64,000 nt of DNA from Rhizophagus irregularis (GCF_026210795.1 NC_089444.1:1664501-1728500); one strand, 5' to 3'; counted from the stretch's first letter, positions 13,085 to 23,921 are shown. A program made the numbers and translations. Notes: generated by a model from the letters alone, not told the origin.

Positions 13085-13440
13085 AACCTTACTACTGAAG
13101 ACTCCCTCTTTTTATCACTATAAACAGGCGGAGGGAGCAGCAATGGCTCTCCCCCTATAGGTACTTTATGGCCTCTACCTGTTTACAGAGGAGGGGCTTT
13201 TCGTAAAGTATTAGTTAATAGATATATATATATGTATATATAAGCATATATATACATCTATTTAAAATTATTAAAATAAAAAAAAAAATTCCGGGGCGGG
13301 GGAAAGCCCCTATTTATATAAAATTATATATCACGTGCATCACGTGATATTACTTAATAATTACCGCAGCTGAAGCTGCGGTATAACGAAAAAAAAAAAT
13401 TAAGCTTTTTTAGCAAAAGCTTAATTTTTTTTTTCTCACG
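13085..13440. repeat. Cluster of at least five hairpin-forming palindromes
   Basis: Successive inverted repeats can be read: TACTTTA...TAAAGTA enclosing CCTCT...AGAGG (about 13161-13211), GGGGC...GCCCC (about 13292-13309), TATCACGTG...CACGTGATA (about 13328-13350), TACCGCAGC...GCTGCGGTA (about 13362-13383) and AATTAAGCTTTT...AAAAGCTTAATT (about 13398-13427). The segment is more GC-rich than its surroundings. No known RNA family was recognised. Confidence 0.7.
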
Positions 13441-13700
13441 GCCTTTACCTCTTCTTTCTTTCGCCCTTCCCCTTCCCTCTTTCTTTCACCTTCCCCTTTC
13501 CTCTTTCTCTCACCTTACCCTTCCCTCTTTCTTTCCTTCCCCTTCCCCTCTTTTTTCTCTCGCCTTCCCCTTCCCTCTTTCTCTCACCTTCCTCTTCCCT
13601 CTTCTCTCCTCTTCTCCCCTTCCTCTTCCTCCGCCCTTCCCCTTCCCTTTTTCCTCCCACTCCTTCCCCATTCCCTTTCCCCTTCCCAGAACCGTCTTTC
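13441..13700. repeat. Pyrimidine-rich CCTTCC/CTCTTT tract
   Basis: About 260 bp of almost pure C/T on the plus strand, built of CCCTTCC and CTCTTTCTCTC variants. An open frame in the opposite strand encodes only K/R/E/G repeats and is treated as an artefact of composition. The tract ends just before an ATG at 13710 that abuts the first GTAAG of the intron-like array. Confidence 0.8.
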
Positions 13701-13709
13701 AGAAAAACA

Positions 13710-16054
13710 ATGGTAAGTTTCAAAGCGAAACGCTTCGAAACTTTTTTAAATTTAAATTTTTTTTTTAATTCTTTGTTGTAAGGAAACGTTTCTAACGTTT
13801 CCTTTCTTTCTTTTTTGTAGGATTTTCGATGTTTTGACTACTGAAATTATGGTAAGTTTCGAAGCGTTTCGCTTCGAAACTTTAAAAATAAATTTTTTTT
13901 TTTTTGCTTTTATAAGGATCGTTTTTAACGATCCTTTATTTTTTTTTTTGGTCTTTCGGTATTTTTGACTTAGGAAACGAGGAAACGAAAATGGTAAGTT
14001 TCGAAGCGTTCGCTTCGAAACTTTTTTTAAAAAAAATTTTTTTTAATTCTTTTTTGTAAGGAAACGTTTCTAACGTTTCCTATTTTTCTTTTGTGTAGGT
14101 CTTCAACTTCGGAAAGTGAAATGGTAAGTTTCGTGTTCGAAACTTACTTTTTTTTTAATTTCTTTTAGGAAACGTTTCTAACGTTTCCTTTCTTCTTTTG
14201 TAGGAACGCCGGACGAAATTACGACCCGGACTTTGGAAGAAAGGTAATATTTTCTTTTTTTGTTAAATTTTTTTTTTATTAAAAGAAACGTTAACTAACG
14301 TTTCTTTCCTTCTTTTTGTAGGTTCCGGACGTTTGGATGAAACGAGCCGGTGAGTTTTGCAACGAATCGTTGCGAAACTTAATTTATTGATTTTTTTTAT
14401 TAAAAGAAACGTTAACTAACGTTTCTTTCTTTTTTTGTAGGTTCCGGACGTTTGAAACTCGAAACGAACTGGTAAGTTTCGCAACAATTGTTGCGAAACT
14501 TAATTTTAATTATGTTTTTTTTAAAGAAACGATACTAACGTACGTTTCTTTTACTTTTTGTAGGTTCCGGACATTTGGATAATAGAAATCGAAACGAACC
14601 GGTGAGTTTCGCAATATTGTATTGCTGAAACTTATTTTTTAATTATTTTTTTTAAAGAAACGATACTAAACGTTTCTTTCTTTTAATTTTTGTAGATTCG
14701 GACGTTTGGATAATGAACTTGAAACGAACGGTAAGTTTCGCAACGTTGTGTTGCGAAACTTAATTTTACTCTTTTTTTTTTTAAAGAAACGTTTATATTA
14801 ACGTTTCTTTTTTACTTTTGTAGGTTCAGCGTTAGAATGAATAAACGACCGGTAAGTTTCGCAATGTTACATTAGCGAAACTTAATTTTGTTTTTTTATT
14901 AAAACGTTAATTAACGTTTCTTTTTACTTTTGTAGGTTCCGGATGTTAGAATGAATGAAACGAGGTAAGTTTCGCAATGTTACATTGCGAAACTTAATTT
15001 TTGTTTTTTTATTAAAAGAAACGTTAACTAACGTTTCTTTTTTACTTTTTGTAGGTTCCGGATGTTAGAATGAATGAAACGACCGGTAAGTTTCGCAATG
15101 TTACATTGCGAAACTTAATTTTTGTTTTTTTATTAAAAGAAACGTTAACTAACGTTCTTTTTTACTTTTGTAGGTTCGGATGTTAGAATGAATGAATGGT
15201 AAGACGAAACTTAATTTTTTGAAACGAGTAAGTTTCGTTAACGTTACATTGCGAAACTTAATGTTCTTTTTTTTAAAAGAAACATTATCTAACATTTTTT
15301 TTTACTTTTGTAGGTTCCGGATGTTAGAATGAATGAAACGATTGTCAAGTTTCGCAACATTGTGTTGCGAAACTTAATTTTTACTCTTTTTTTTTTAAAA
15401 GAAACGTTTATATTAACGTTTCTTTTTTACCTTTTGTAGGTTCCGGATGTTAGAATGAATGAAACGACTGGTAAGTTTCGCAATGTTACATTGCGAAACT
15501 TAATTTTTGTTCTTTTTTTAAAAGAAACATTACCTAACGTTTTTTTTACTTTTGTAGGTTCCGGATGTTAGAATGAATGAAACGACTGGTAAGTTTCGCA
15601 ACATTGTGTTGCGAAACTTAATTTTTACTCTTTTTTTTTAAAAGAAACGTTTATATTAACGTTTCTTTTTTACTTTTGTAGGTTCCGGATGTTAGAATGA
15701 ATGAACGACCGGTAAGTTTCGCAATGTTACATTGCGAAACTTAATTTTTGTTTTTTTTTATTAAAAGAAACGTTAACTAACGTTTCTTTTTTACTTTTTG
15801 TAGGTTCCGAATGTTAGAATGAATGAAACGACCGGTAAGTTTCGCAACATTGTGTTACGAAACTTAATTTTTATTCTTTTTTTTAAAAGAAATATTACCT
15901 AACGTTTCTTTTTTACTTTTTGTAGGTTCTGGACGTTTGGATAATAGAAATCAAAACGAACCGGTGAGTTTCGCAACATTGGTTGTGAAACTTAATTTTT
16001 ATTAATTTTTTTTTAAGAAACGTTAACTAACGTTTCTTTACTTTCTTTTTGTAG
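13710..16054 (+). repeat. Tandem array of ~19 intron-like units with twin hairpins
   Basis: The unit, mostly 115-125 bp, reads GTAAGTTTCG, a hairpin that includes this 5' splice-like site, a T-rich spacer, a second hairpin (AGAAACGTTA/TAACGTTTCT type) holding CTAAC or TTAAC at its loop, then a pyrimidine tract ending TTTTTGTAG. A 'mini-exon' such as GTTCCGGATGTTAGAATGAA... follows (31 bases in the commonest form). Intron-like stretches run 13713-13820, 13852-13973, 13994-14098, 14124-14203, 14244-14321, 14350-14440, 14472-14563, 14602-14695, 14731-14823, 14852-14935, 14965-15054, 15086-15173, 15199-15313, about 15344-15439, 15471-15557, 15589-15681, 15712-15803, 15835-15925 and 15964-16054. 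Stem sequences change together between units. Mini-exons are 20-40 nt, mostly not multiples of three, and joining them gives early stops, so a protein product is unlikely. Confidence 0.85.
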
Positions 16055-16260
16055 GTTTTTTTTTCGTTTTCAGCGAACACACTTTGGCATCGGAGATACG
16101 CTGAATGAATTAGATGTGCGGATTACCCATGGATCATTGGATATCTGATGAATATAGATTAATATAGATTCGTATGTTAAATAATAATTGTGCATTTGTT
16201 AATAAATAATATTGTAATAAATTATGTAAAATTATTAAACCAGTGTTTTAAATTGTCAGT
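16055..16260. other. Tail of the array: non-repeat sequence
   Basis: Sequence after the last TAG (16052-16054) no longer follows the mini-exon consensus; it contains GCGAACACACTTTGGCATCG and then AT-rich sequence. It could be a terminal exon of an array transcript, but no long frame or polyadenylation signal could be assigned. Confidence 0.4.
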
Positions 16261-17130
16261 CGGTATTTGCACTAAATTGTTTAAAATTATTACTAAATTT
16301 CACTCAATTGTCCGAAATTATTGCAAAATTTCACTCAATTGTCCGAAATTATTGCAAAATTTCACTAAATTGTCTCCGAAAATGTTGCGTTTATACTGTT
16401 TACACTCAATTGTACAAAATCAGTAAAACATTTTTCACTCAATTGTCCAAAATTATCCTAAATTTCACTAAATTATCAAAAGTTTAGCTAACATTTACCG
16501 AAAAAATGCAAAATTCACCACAATTTTCCACAATTTGTATTACGTTTGCACAACATTGCTGAAAAATTCACCTAAATTTTCAACAATTTATATAACATTA
16601 CTAAAAATACACTACAATTTACCACAATTTGCATTACGTTTGCATAAAATTACTAAAAATTTGACTAAATTCACTACAATTTGCATTACGTTTACATAAA
16701 ATTACTAAAAATTTGACTAAATTCACTACAATTTGCATTACGTTTACATAAAATTACTAAAAATTTGCCTAAAATTTACACAATTTACAATACGTTTACA
16801 TAAAATTACTAAAAATTTGACTAAATTCACCACAATTTGCATTACGTTTACATAAAATTACTAAAAATTTGACTAAATTCACTACAATTTGCATTACGTT
16901 TACATAAAATTACTAAAAATTTGCCTAAAATTTACACAATTTACAATACGTTTACATAAAATTACTAAAAATTTGACTAAATTCACTACAATTTGCATTA
17001 CGTTTACATAAAATTACTAAAAATTTGACTAAATTCACATTACGTTTACATAAAATTACTAAAAATTTGACTAAATTCACTACAATTTACATAAAATTAC
17101 TAAAAATTTACCTAAAATTTCCCACAATTA
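16261..17130. repeat. Right subterminal repeats, including a 52-bp tandem array
   Basis: Between about 16620 and 17110 a 52-bp unit (GCATTACGTTTACATAAAAT then TACTAAAAATTTGACTAAAT and TCACTACAATTT) is repeated roughly nine times with deletions; successive starts are 16631 and 16683. Upstream (16261-16450) a related short repeat, CACTCAATTGTCCGAAATTA, recurs. The arrangement mirrors the repeat-rich left end of the transposon. Confidence 0.8.
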
Positions 17131-17335
17131 ATGATAATTTACTGAAAAATTTCTCAACATTTGAATTAGGAATTCTGTAGGAATTCCGCCATTTTGACAA
17201 AATTTGCCAAATTGTAAGTCCTCCATTATCCCAAAATTGTAACACAATTTACCCCAATTTACCAGGATAATTCTCAATTTGCCAGAAAAATTCCAGGCAA
17301 ATTTTGCGACAATGACATCTGTTCGACCTGTGTTA

Positions 17336-17818
17336 ATCCCTTTACCGGACTCTTTTGCTGCTGAATTTATAGCTTTCTTAATTGTTGGGATTATGGACCC
17401 TTCCGTTATTCCTGCTGCACTCATGAAGAGGCTTATACCGATATCTTTGACAGAATTTCTTGGAATTTATTTTTCTTCACCTACCATATGGTCTATCTTA
17501 GATACACCTTTGCACGACTTTCATTTTGACCTTTATGTTCAAATCTGGTTGTGCCGATCCATTTTCTTTCATCATTGGAAATTAGCTCAAGGCATTACAA
17601 AAAAAATGAAATCGTCAGCTCTTGGGCCTTCTTCTATTCTTCGACCTTCCTCTAACATTCCTCTTGACTCTTCGACACCTTCTTTGGCGACAGCTTCCTT
17701 GGATTCCTGGGTTTCTTGGGTTTCCTCTTCTATAATCCGTGGGGGATCTTGGATTTCGCATTTGGATTTTTGGCGCCGCTTAACAGTTCAGCCTCTACTT
17801 AGGATTTCTTTTTGGTAA
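17336..17818 (+). pseudogene. LINE-1 ORF2, C-terminal remainder
   Basis: The frame reading IPLPDSFAAEFIAFL through YVQIWLCRSIFFHHW to LLRISFW and TAA (17816-17818) is collinear with the end of the LINE-2 ORF (about 21790-22276). It is therefore the missing end of the LINE-1 ORF2 cut by the transposon at 11875. Confidence 0.9.
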
Positions 17819-18102
17819 CGGATTGGATCTTAGGACATGCTGGATAGTTGATCTCACACTGGTTTCCTTTGGGTAAAGATGGGGTATGCGTTTCTGTAAT
17901 AGTTTAGTTTTTCTTTACTTAATTTTATTTTGTTTAGATTTCTTTACTTGTATGAATCGTGAAGCTAGTTCTTTTTATTTTTTATGTTTATTTTCTATAT
18001 TTGATATTTGTAATATTGTTCGATCTGTTTATTGTACTTTTTTTTTAAATTTAATAATAAAAGATAAAGTCATAAGACTGTTTGCTCATAATCACCAAAT
18101 AT

Positions 18103-21100
18103 TACAACACCGCTTCCTGCTTTTGTCAAATTTTTGCGTTCACAAAAAGCCATAGGTTTCTGCTTATACTTTCCACATAATATCATCAACATCGCGTGGA
18201 TTCTATTGAATATTATACTGCCCTAGAGACGAACATTTCTCTACGTCGCCGGGTTCTTTTATTTCTTCAGCCCTGTCAGTGGAACATCGCTCTATCGTTC
18301 TTGATAGAGTTTTGGTTGTAATTGACTCCAAACCCACATTACTTACTGATCCTTTAGATATTAAACAAGCTGCTATTAAACACTTCCAATCGGTTGTTAC
18401 TCCTCCATTGGTTCAACATTCTTCTATTGATGTATTTCCTCCACGCTGGCAAAGAGCATATACTCCTATTTCTGACATTGACCCATCTTTATACACCTCG
18501 GTCATGTCTCCTATTCTGGAAGAAGAATGGAAGAACACTATCCAGTTTATGCCTAATAACAAAGCCTCTGGTCCTTCTAAGATCTCTTATGAGATGCTCA
18601 AACATTTAACTGGAGAAGCTTTCAATTTGTCCCTTGTTCTAGCTAATGCCTGCCTTACTCACGGTGATATCCCCTGCTGATTGGCGTGAAGCGCTTGTTT
18701 ATCCCATTCCGAAGCCTCATGAATTTGACGCTCATTGAAGAATACACGACCTATCACTGTATTAGAAACTGTACGAAAATGTGTGGTTAAGGTCGTTACA
18801 ACTCGTCTTTCAAAAATCCTTGCTGATAATCATGTGCTCCAAGATGGTAATTTTGCTGGATTACCTGGTGGTTCTACTGATATTTCTATCAAGATGCTTG
18901 ATTCTATTATTCATCAACGACGCTTTGACAAATCTGACGACCAAGAAGTATGGATTGTTTCTCAAGACATTTCAAAGGCCTTTCGATTCGATAGATTTAA
19001 ACATGCTTAAATTGGCTTTAAATTCCATCTACATATCCCGCCTTTGTTAATTAAATTTATTATTAATCTTTTTTTACAAGACGCAATAATAAAATTATTA
19101 CTCATCATGGTGATACTTCTGGATGTGAGTTAGAATTGGTATTGACCAGGGTGAAATTATTTCTCCATTATTATGGGTGATCTATCTTGATCCTTTGCTT
19201 ACAACACTTAATCGAGAAGCTTGTGATCCTTTTATTTTAAAATCCTCTGCATTATTGGATTATTCTCCGATTGAATATGAACAACATAATTTTCCTGTTT
19301 CACATATTACGTTTATGGATGATTCTACTTTGATTGCTTCATCTAAACGAGGAATTGAAGATCGCCTTTTCATTACTGCTGAATTTTATACTTTAAATAA
19401 TACTCAAGCTAATTCAGCTAAATATATCCTTCTCTCTTCTGAACAATTTTCTCAAACTATAGTGTTTGATCTTTTCCCATCTCCTTTAATCCCAATTTGT
19501 TCCCTTACTTTAAAGGCATTAGCTTTATCCAAGTCTTTCCGTTTTTTAGGAGTTTGGTTTTGCCTTTCGGCCTCTTTCTCGTTTTGTTCATGATCAATGC
19601 ACTTCTATGGTCAAAGACATGGCTGCTCTACTTAGCCCTAAAAAACTTTTGGCACAACATATGGCTTATCTTTATAATATTGTCCTTCTTCCAAGGCTAG
19701 AATTTCGCCTACAAACCACGTTATTTGCTGAATCCACCATTAAATGTATGGTTTCCCCAATGCTTTCTCTCATTCGACAGAAGGCTAGTTTTGCTTCAAC
19801 GACTCCTCTTTCCGCGCTTTTTACATTGTTGCCATTTTCAATCCAGCAAGCATTTGGTCGATTTTTATCATCTCATGTGGCTTCATGGCAAAGAATTTTT
19901 TCTCACCCTTTATATAAAACTTTTGCCAATTATATAATTACTTATCTCCAAGCGCTTCCTAGATTGTGATGCCTGTCCTTCTACTATTGATTTAGAACTA
20001 CGGTCCCACACCTTTTCTCTTCATACACATTCTTTATTTAATTCTTTATTGTTCTCTTCTCGATTAAATATCACGTGGTTTTTATTGTTCCGACCTCTGA
20101 GAAAGGATCTACGTCCGGCGATTCCACTTCGGTCTATTTTACCTAAAGAATTATTTACTTCCATGAAAAAGGTTCGCAATAACTTTGGTACTCGTTTCCT
20201 CACCTAATTGGTTACTCCGTGTGGCTCCAGACTTCTTTCTTGGAAAGATTTGCGCTTTTTTAAACGAGTTTTGAACAAAGGATCTGTGCCTGCTTAGTTT
20301 ACTTATTTATTTAATTTTGTTGTTGCTTTTAACTCTTCTTCCTTTTTTGTTTTACCACAATTTAAAATACCTAATTCCCATACTGTAGCTTCTATACTTT
20401 CTATAGATATTAGTCGAAATTATTTGTTTAATCCCCAATTAGCTATTTCTTTTAATCGCAATACTAACTCTTTTCTTGTTGGCCGTGTGATCATTACCTA
20501 TCCTGCTCCACGCAATGAAGCTCTTATTTCACATTGGATTGCGTCATTTGTTGATGACTTATTATCTGAATTTACTGCATGTCAAGGTTGTGCCTCTGCT
20601 ATTCCGCGATCCTCTACCTCTAAGACATTGATTAAACGATGTCCCTCTGAAAAATGCTTCTCTTATGTGCCTTTATCAAATCTTATTCGTTACCTACGAA
20701 GCCTCGTACCTATATACATGCGGACACTCGTTCGGTCTTACTTTCCGCTTCGTTAGGCTATGCCAAATCTCTATTATTATTTCACCTTTTTGCTCCAGTT
20801 CGATCACTTCCTATGAATAATCAAGTGTCTAGGATGTCCGATATCCAACTTCCTTTCTCGGTGTCTACACTATATATCGATGGCTCTTTCCTTCCTATTT
20901 CAAGTCATTCGTTACATTCGATGGCGTATGCATGGACTGCTATCGATTCTGATGGATTTATTCTTGAATCTCACTATAATATTATTTCTTCTCTTTTTTC
21001 TTCTGCCTTGCGTTCTGAAATCTTTGCTTTATTACATGGACTGGACTCCCTCCCTCGGAATTCCAAGATTACTGTCGCTACTGATTGTGCACAATTAATT

Positions 21101-22538
21101 TCCTTATGGTTTACGTATGTGGATGTTCCCTTTATTCCTAGAATGCTTAAAGAATCCAACTACCTTTTATGGTCTTTGGCACGGGCTATTACTTCACAAA
21201 AGAATCTGGAAGTTACTTTTATCAAGGTTCCTGCTCACGCTGACGATTCTTTGAATAATCATGTAGATGCATTAGCTAAAGCTGCTCATATTGACTCGCA
21301 TCTTCCTTCTCGTCCGTTATCGGAATTGCTGGCTCCTTGCATTTTACAATTTAATTCTTTACCTGTAGATATGAATATCCAGAAATTTATTAGAGATATC
21401 TTTGATGCTAAGAGCCTTTTAACTCTTGCTGTATTACCAAGATTTAATTCTATTTTTTCTACTTCTGAAATCGATTGGGCTTGTACCAAATTTTGTCTTA
21501 ATAATAATAAGCAATTTGTCTCCCATCGGAATGGCCGTTCCAAGTTTTGTGCTTTCCGTATCAAGATTTTACTAGATATGCTTCCGACACTCACAACTCT
21601 TCAGAAACAAAAGCCTCATATCTACGACCCGAGTTGGCCCTGTCCTCAATGCAACTTCTCTCCTGAGACTTTAAACCACTTATGGACTTGTCCGTATATT
21701 TTACCTGAATTTAGTCCTTTTAATACCTTCAAAACACTTCTGCTGGAACTCAGAACTGTGTGTCTTGAGAAATTTCTTTCTGCGACTCCTTTGATACCTT
21801 TACCGGACTCTTTCGTTGCGGAATTTACGGCTCTTGATTGTTGGGAATGTGATTTTCCTTCGTCTTCTTGCCTGCGACTTGCACGTGGACTTATACCGAT
21901 ATCCCTTACAGGATTTCTTGGACTTTACTTTTCATCATCCGTTATATGGTCTATTTTAGATACACCTTTACATGACTTTCACTTTGATCTTTATGTTCAA
22001 ATCTGGTTGTGCCGTTCTGTCTTCTTTCATCATTGGGAATCAGCTCAAGGCATCACTAATAAAATGAAATCGTCCGTTATTGGACCTTCTCCTATTTCTT
22101 ACTCTTCCTCTCAAATTTCTCCTGATTTTTTGACACCTTCCCTGGCGACAGTTTCCTTGGATTCCTGGGTTTCTTGGGTTTCCTCTTATATAATCCGTGG
22201 GAGATCTTGGATTTCGCACTTGGATTTTTGGCGCCGTTTAACAGTTCAGCCTCTACTTAGGATTTCTTTTTGGTAACGAATTGGATCTTAAGACATGCTG
22301 GATAGTTGACTTACACTGGCCTTCGGGTAAAGTTGGGGTATGCGTTTCTGTAATAGTTTAGTTTTTCTTTACTTAATTTTATTTTGTTTAGATTTCTTTA
22401 CTTGTATGAATCGTGAAGCTAGTTTTTTATTTTTTATGTTTATTTTCTATATTTGTTATTTGTAATATTGTTCGATTTGATTATTATACTTTTCGTTTAA
22501 AAATTAAATAAAAAATAAAGTCAAAAGACTGTTTACTC
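18103..22538 (+). mobile_element. LINE-2: 5'-truncated copy of the same LINE family
   Basis: Starts abruptly at TACAACACCGCTTCC, which corresponds to LINE-1 position about 8190, directly after the junction sequence at 18088-18102. It continues through reverse transcriptase, RNase H and C-terminus to a 3' UTR nearly identical to that of LINE-1. 5' truncation is typical of target-primed reverse transcription. It lies in the same orientation immediately behind LINE-1. Confidence 0.9.
18110..22276 (+). pseudogene. LINE-2 ORF2 relic: reverse transcriptase, RNase H, C-terminal domain
   Basis: Reverse transcriptase fragments include NNKASGPSKISYEML near 18555, NTRPITVLET near 18740, QDISKAF near 18965 and FMDD near 19315-19326. 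The C-terminal half (20654-22276) is one intact frame with RNase H residues (YIDGSF, SEIFALLHGL, VATDCAQLI, AHADDSLNNHVDALA), the CPQC-x8-H-x4-C finger and the C-terminal region missing from the left half of LINE-1. Breaks include frameshifts near 18670, 18985 and 19125 and a TAG at 20295-20297 where LINE-1 has TGG (10378-10380). The element cannot encode a working ORF2 protein. Confidence 0.9.
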
Positions 22539-22553
22539 ATAATCACCAAATAT

Positions 22554-23562
22554 GGGGTTGGTTACCCTATCTTAAAGTGTTACTACTAAGCACTTTATTA
22601 AGCCCTGAGATGGTGAGGTCGCAAGTTTGATTCCTACGACCATAGAAATAAAAAGAATTTTACTGCGGACGCTATAACCAATAGCGTGAAGGTACAGGAT
22701 TGAGTGTGAATTAACCGCATCACAGGTGAATTAAGATAATGACGGTTAGGCCGCACATTTCAACTAAGGTCATGGTGTCCTTCTAACGTTTCCTAAGAGG
22801 TCATTGGTATGTTCGGAGTCCTGTCTTTGAGGTCGCTCGCATAGTATACTTAGATTGGTGTCTGTCTGGTGGTCGGCTCTGATACTGCTGGAGGTACGGT
22901 TTGCTGTGCTAGATGGTCCCATAAATGGTAAAATCATGGGTGCAATGTCTTAATGGTAGTTGACCTTCTAATAGGTCTTAGACCAACTGTGATATTCCTG
23001 AACAGAACAGATAGCTTGGTGATTGAGTTCAATTCCCTTCTCTGATGGGCCCTGGTTGGTGATTCCTGGTGGTTGATACCTACCATAAGGGATGATCCTG
23101 GGTACTATTTTCAAGTTTTATCTGTCAGGTGGTCACTACAAAGTATACCACTTAGGGATTACAACTGTACTATCAGTGGTGGGTAATCGCAGGCTGTAGT
23201 GGCCTTTGAGTGAGACCTAGTACCTAATATGGTGGTATGGAAGGGGTCTAGATGTTTGAAGGTTATCTCACGAAAGTCCTCTGTGACAGTAGTAGTAGTG
23301 AAGGGTTTATAATAGTAGCCATTACAGTATCATGCAGCGGAGTTAGGACGAGTAGGATGGTGTTCAGCAGTTTCAAAGAACCTTCAGGAACCCTGGGGAA
23401 TGTCCTTGCGTTTCGGTTGTGGTGTTGAATTGTCTTTGTTAAAGGCGGCGGGATGGTTACATCATGGCTTAGTGAGGATGATGCATTGAACGACCTACTT
23501 CTAAACTTTTAATAAGAGGGGGCGGAAAGTAGTGGCCACTAAACATACAATACACTTGTAAA
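22554..23562 (+). mobile_element. SINE-like unit 1, tRNA-derived head
   Basis: Begins GGGGTTGGTTACCC and carries a tRNA-like segment ending GGTCGCAAGTTTGATTCC, close to a polymerase III B box. A body of about 900 bp follows that recurs in units 2-4 and ends AATACACTTGTAAA before the next junction copy. No open frame of note. At about 1 kb it is long for a SINE, so the term is used loosely. Confidence 0.65.
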
Positions 23563-23577
23563 ATAATTACCAAATAT

Positions 23578-23921
23578 TGGTATTCAGGCAGGATTTGAAG
23601 GCCGCCGAATGAGGATATGTGCTTTGCGTTTCGGTTATTGGTGTTGAATTATCCTGTTAAAGGCGGCGGGGATGGTTACATCGTGGCCTAGTGAGGATGA
23701 TGCAATGAATGACCTAATCCATAACTGATAGAGGGTGTGGAAAGTAGTGGCCACTAAATGTACAATTATACTTTTCGTCAAAATAACAAAATACTAATTA
23801 AATTTATTTTGACAGACATAATTAATTCATAGTAATTTTATAATAAATAGTGAATTAGTCCGTTCGCCGAAATACGATGTAATCAATTAGCGGAGAAGTA
23901 TATGTACAATACACTTGTAAA
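23578..23921 (+). mobile_element. SINE-like unit 2, 5'-truncated and interrupted
   Basis: Corresponds only to the 3' part of unit 1 (from the GGTGTTCAGCAG region on, including GTTAAAGGCGGCGGG and GTAGTGGCCACTAAA). It is split by a 135-bp MITE at 23767-23901. Confidence 0.7.
23767..23901. mobile_element. 135-bp MITE with 9-bp target duplication
   Basis: Direct repeats ATGTACAAT flank it at 23758-23766 and 23902-23910. Its ends, TATACTTTTCGTCAA and the complement of AGCGGAGAAGTAT, form an imperfect inverted repeat. Comparison with unit 1 shows an uninterrupted ACTAAACATACAATACAC at this place. A 9-bp duplication suggests a Mutator-like origin. Confidence 0.65.

Larger units (their letters stand above)
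11878..17332. mobile_element. 5,455-bp non-autonomous DNA transposon (CACTA- or Harbinger-like) inside LINE-1
   Basis: The left end begins CACAGGTCGAA and the right end finishes with its exact reverse complement, TTCGACCTGTG. Seven unmatched bases later both ends share CATTGTC. TTA stands on both sides (11875-11877 and 17333-17335). Removing the element restores LINE-1 so that 25 bases across the joint align without gap to LINE-2 (around 21780-21805), which fixes the borders. A CAC start with a 3-bp duplication suggests the CACTA (EnSpm/CMC) superfamily; PIF/Harbinger (TWA duplication) is the alternative. No transposase was found. Contents are subterminal tandem repeats, a hairpin cluster, a pyrimidine tract and a long array of intron-like units, each listed separately. 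Confidence 0.85.
5457..18087 (+). mobile_element. LINE-1: RNase H-bearing non-LTR retrotransposon, split by a DNA transposon
   Basis: A near full-length LINE with a decayed first ORF (RRM-like) and a second ORF carrying, in order, an endonuclease/exonuclease/phosphatase domain, reverse transcriptase, RNase H and a C-terminal CCHC finger. The gene order and presence of RNase H place it in the I/Tad/R1-like group of non-LTR elements. The 3' untranslated region (17819-18087) ends just before a copy of the 15-bp junction sequence, with no poly-A tail. The coding region is interrupted at 11875 by a 5,455-bp DNA transposon and resumes at 17336. Multiple frameshifts and stops show it is inactive. 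Confidence 0.9.

Noticed and set aside
13445-13723. K/R/E/G-rich open frame on the minus strand
   Set aside because: It is the complement of a C/T microsatellite-like tract; composition alone keeps it open.
13710-16054. CRISPR-like regular array
   Set aside because: Units have conserved 'spacers' as well as repeats, carry splice-like signals, and the context is eukaryotic; no cas genes.
13710-16054. A real multi-exon protein gene made of the mini-exons
   Set aside because: Joining ATG to the second mini-exon gives a stop after eight codons, the commonest mini-exon is 31 nt, and only one frame of it is open, so the frame cannot be kept across repeats.
16190-16426. Small open frame after the intron-like array
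   Set aside because: Built from the CACTCAATTGTCCGAAATTA tandem repeat, with no domain and no start context.
11878-17332. Tc1/pogo assignment for the large transposon because its ends start CACAGG like pogo B
   Set aside because: The right end is followed by TTA rather than TA, and symmetric ends are obtained only with a 3-bp TTA duplication.
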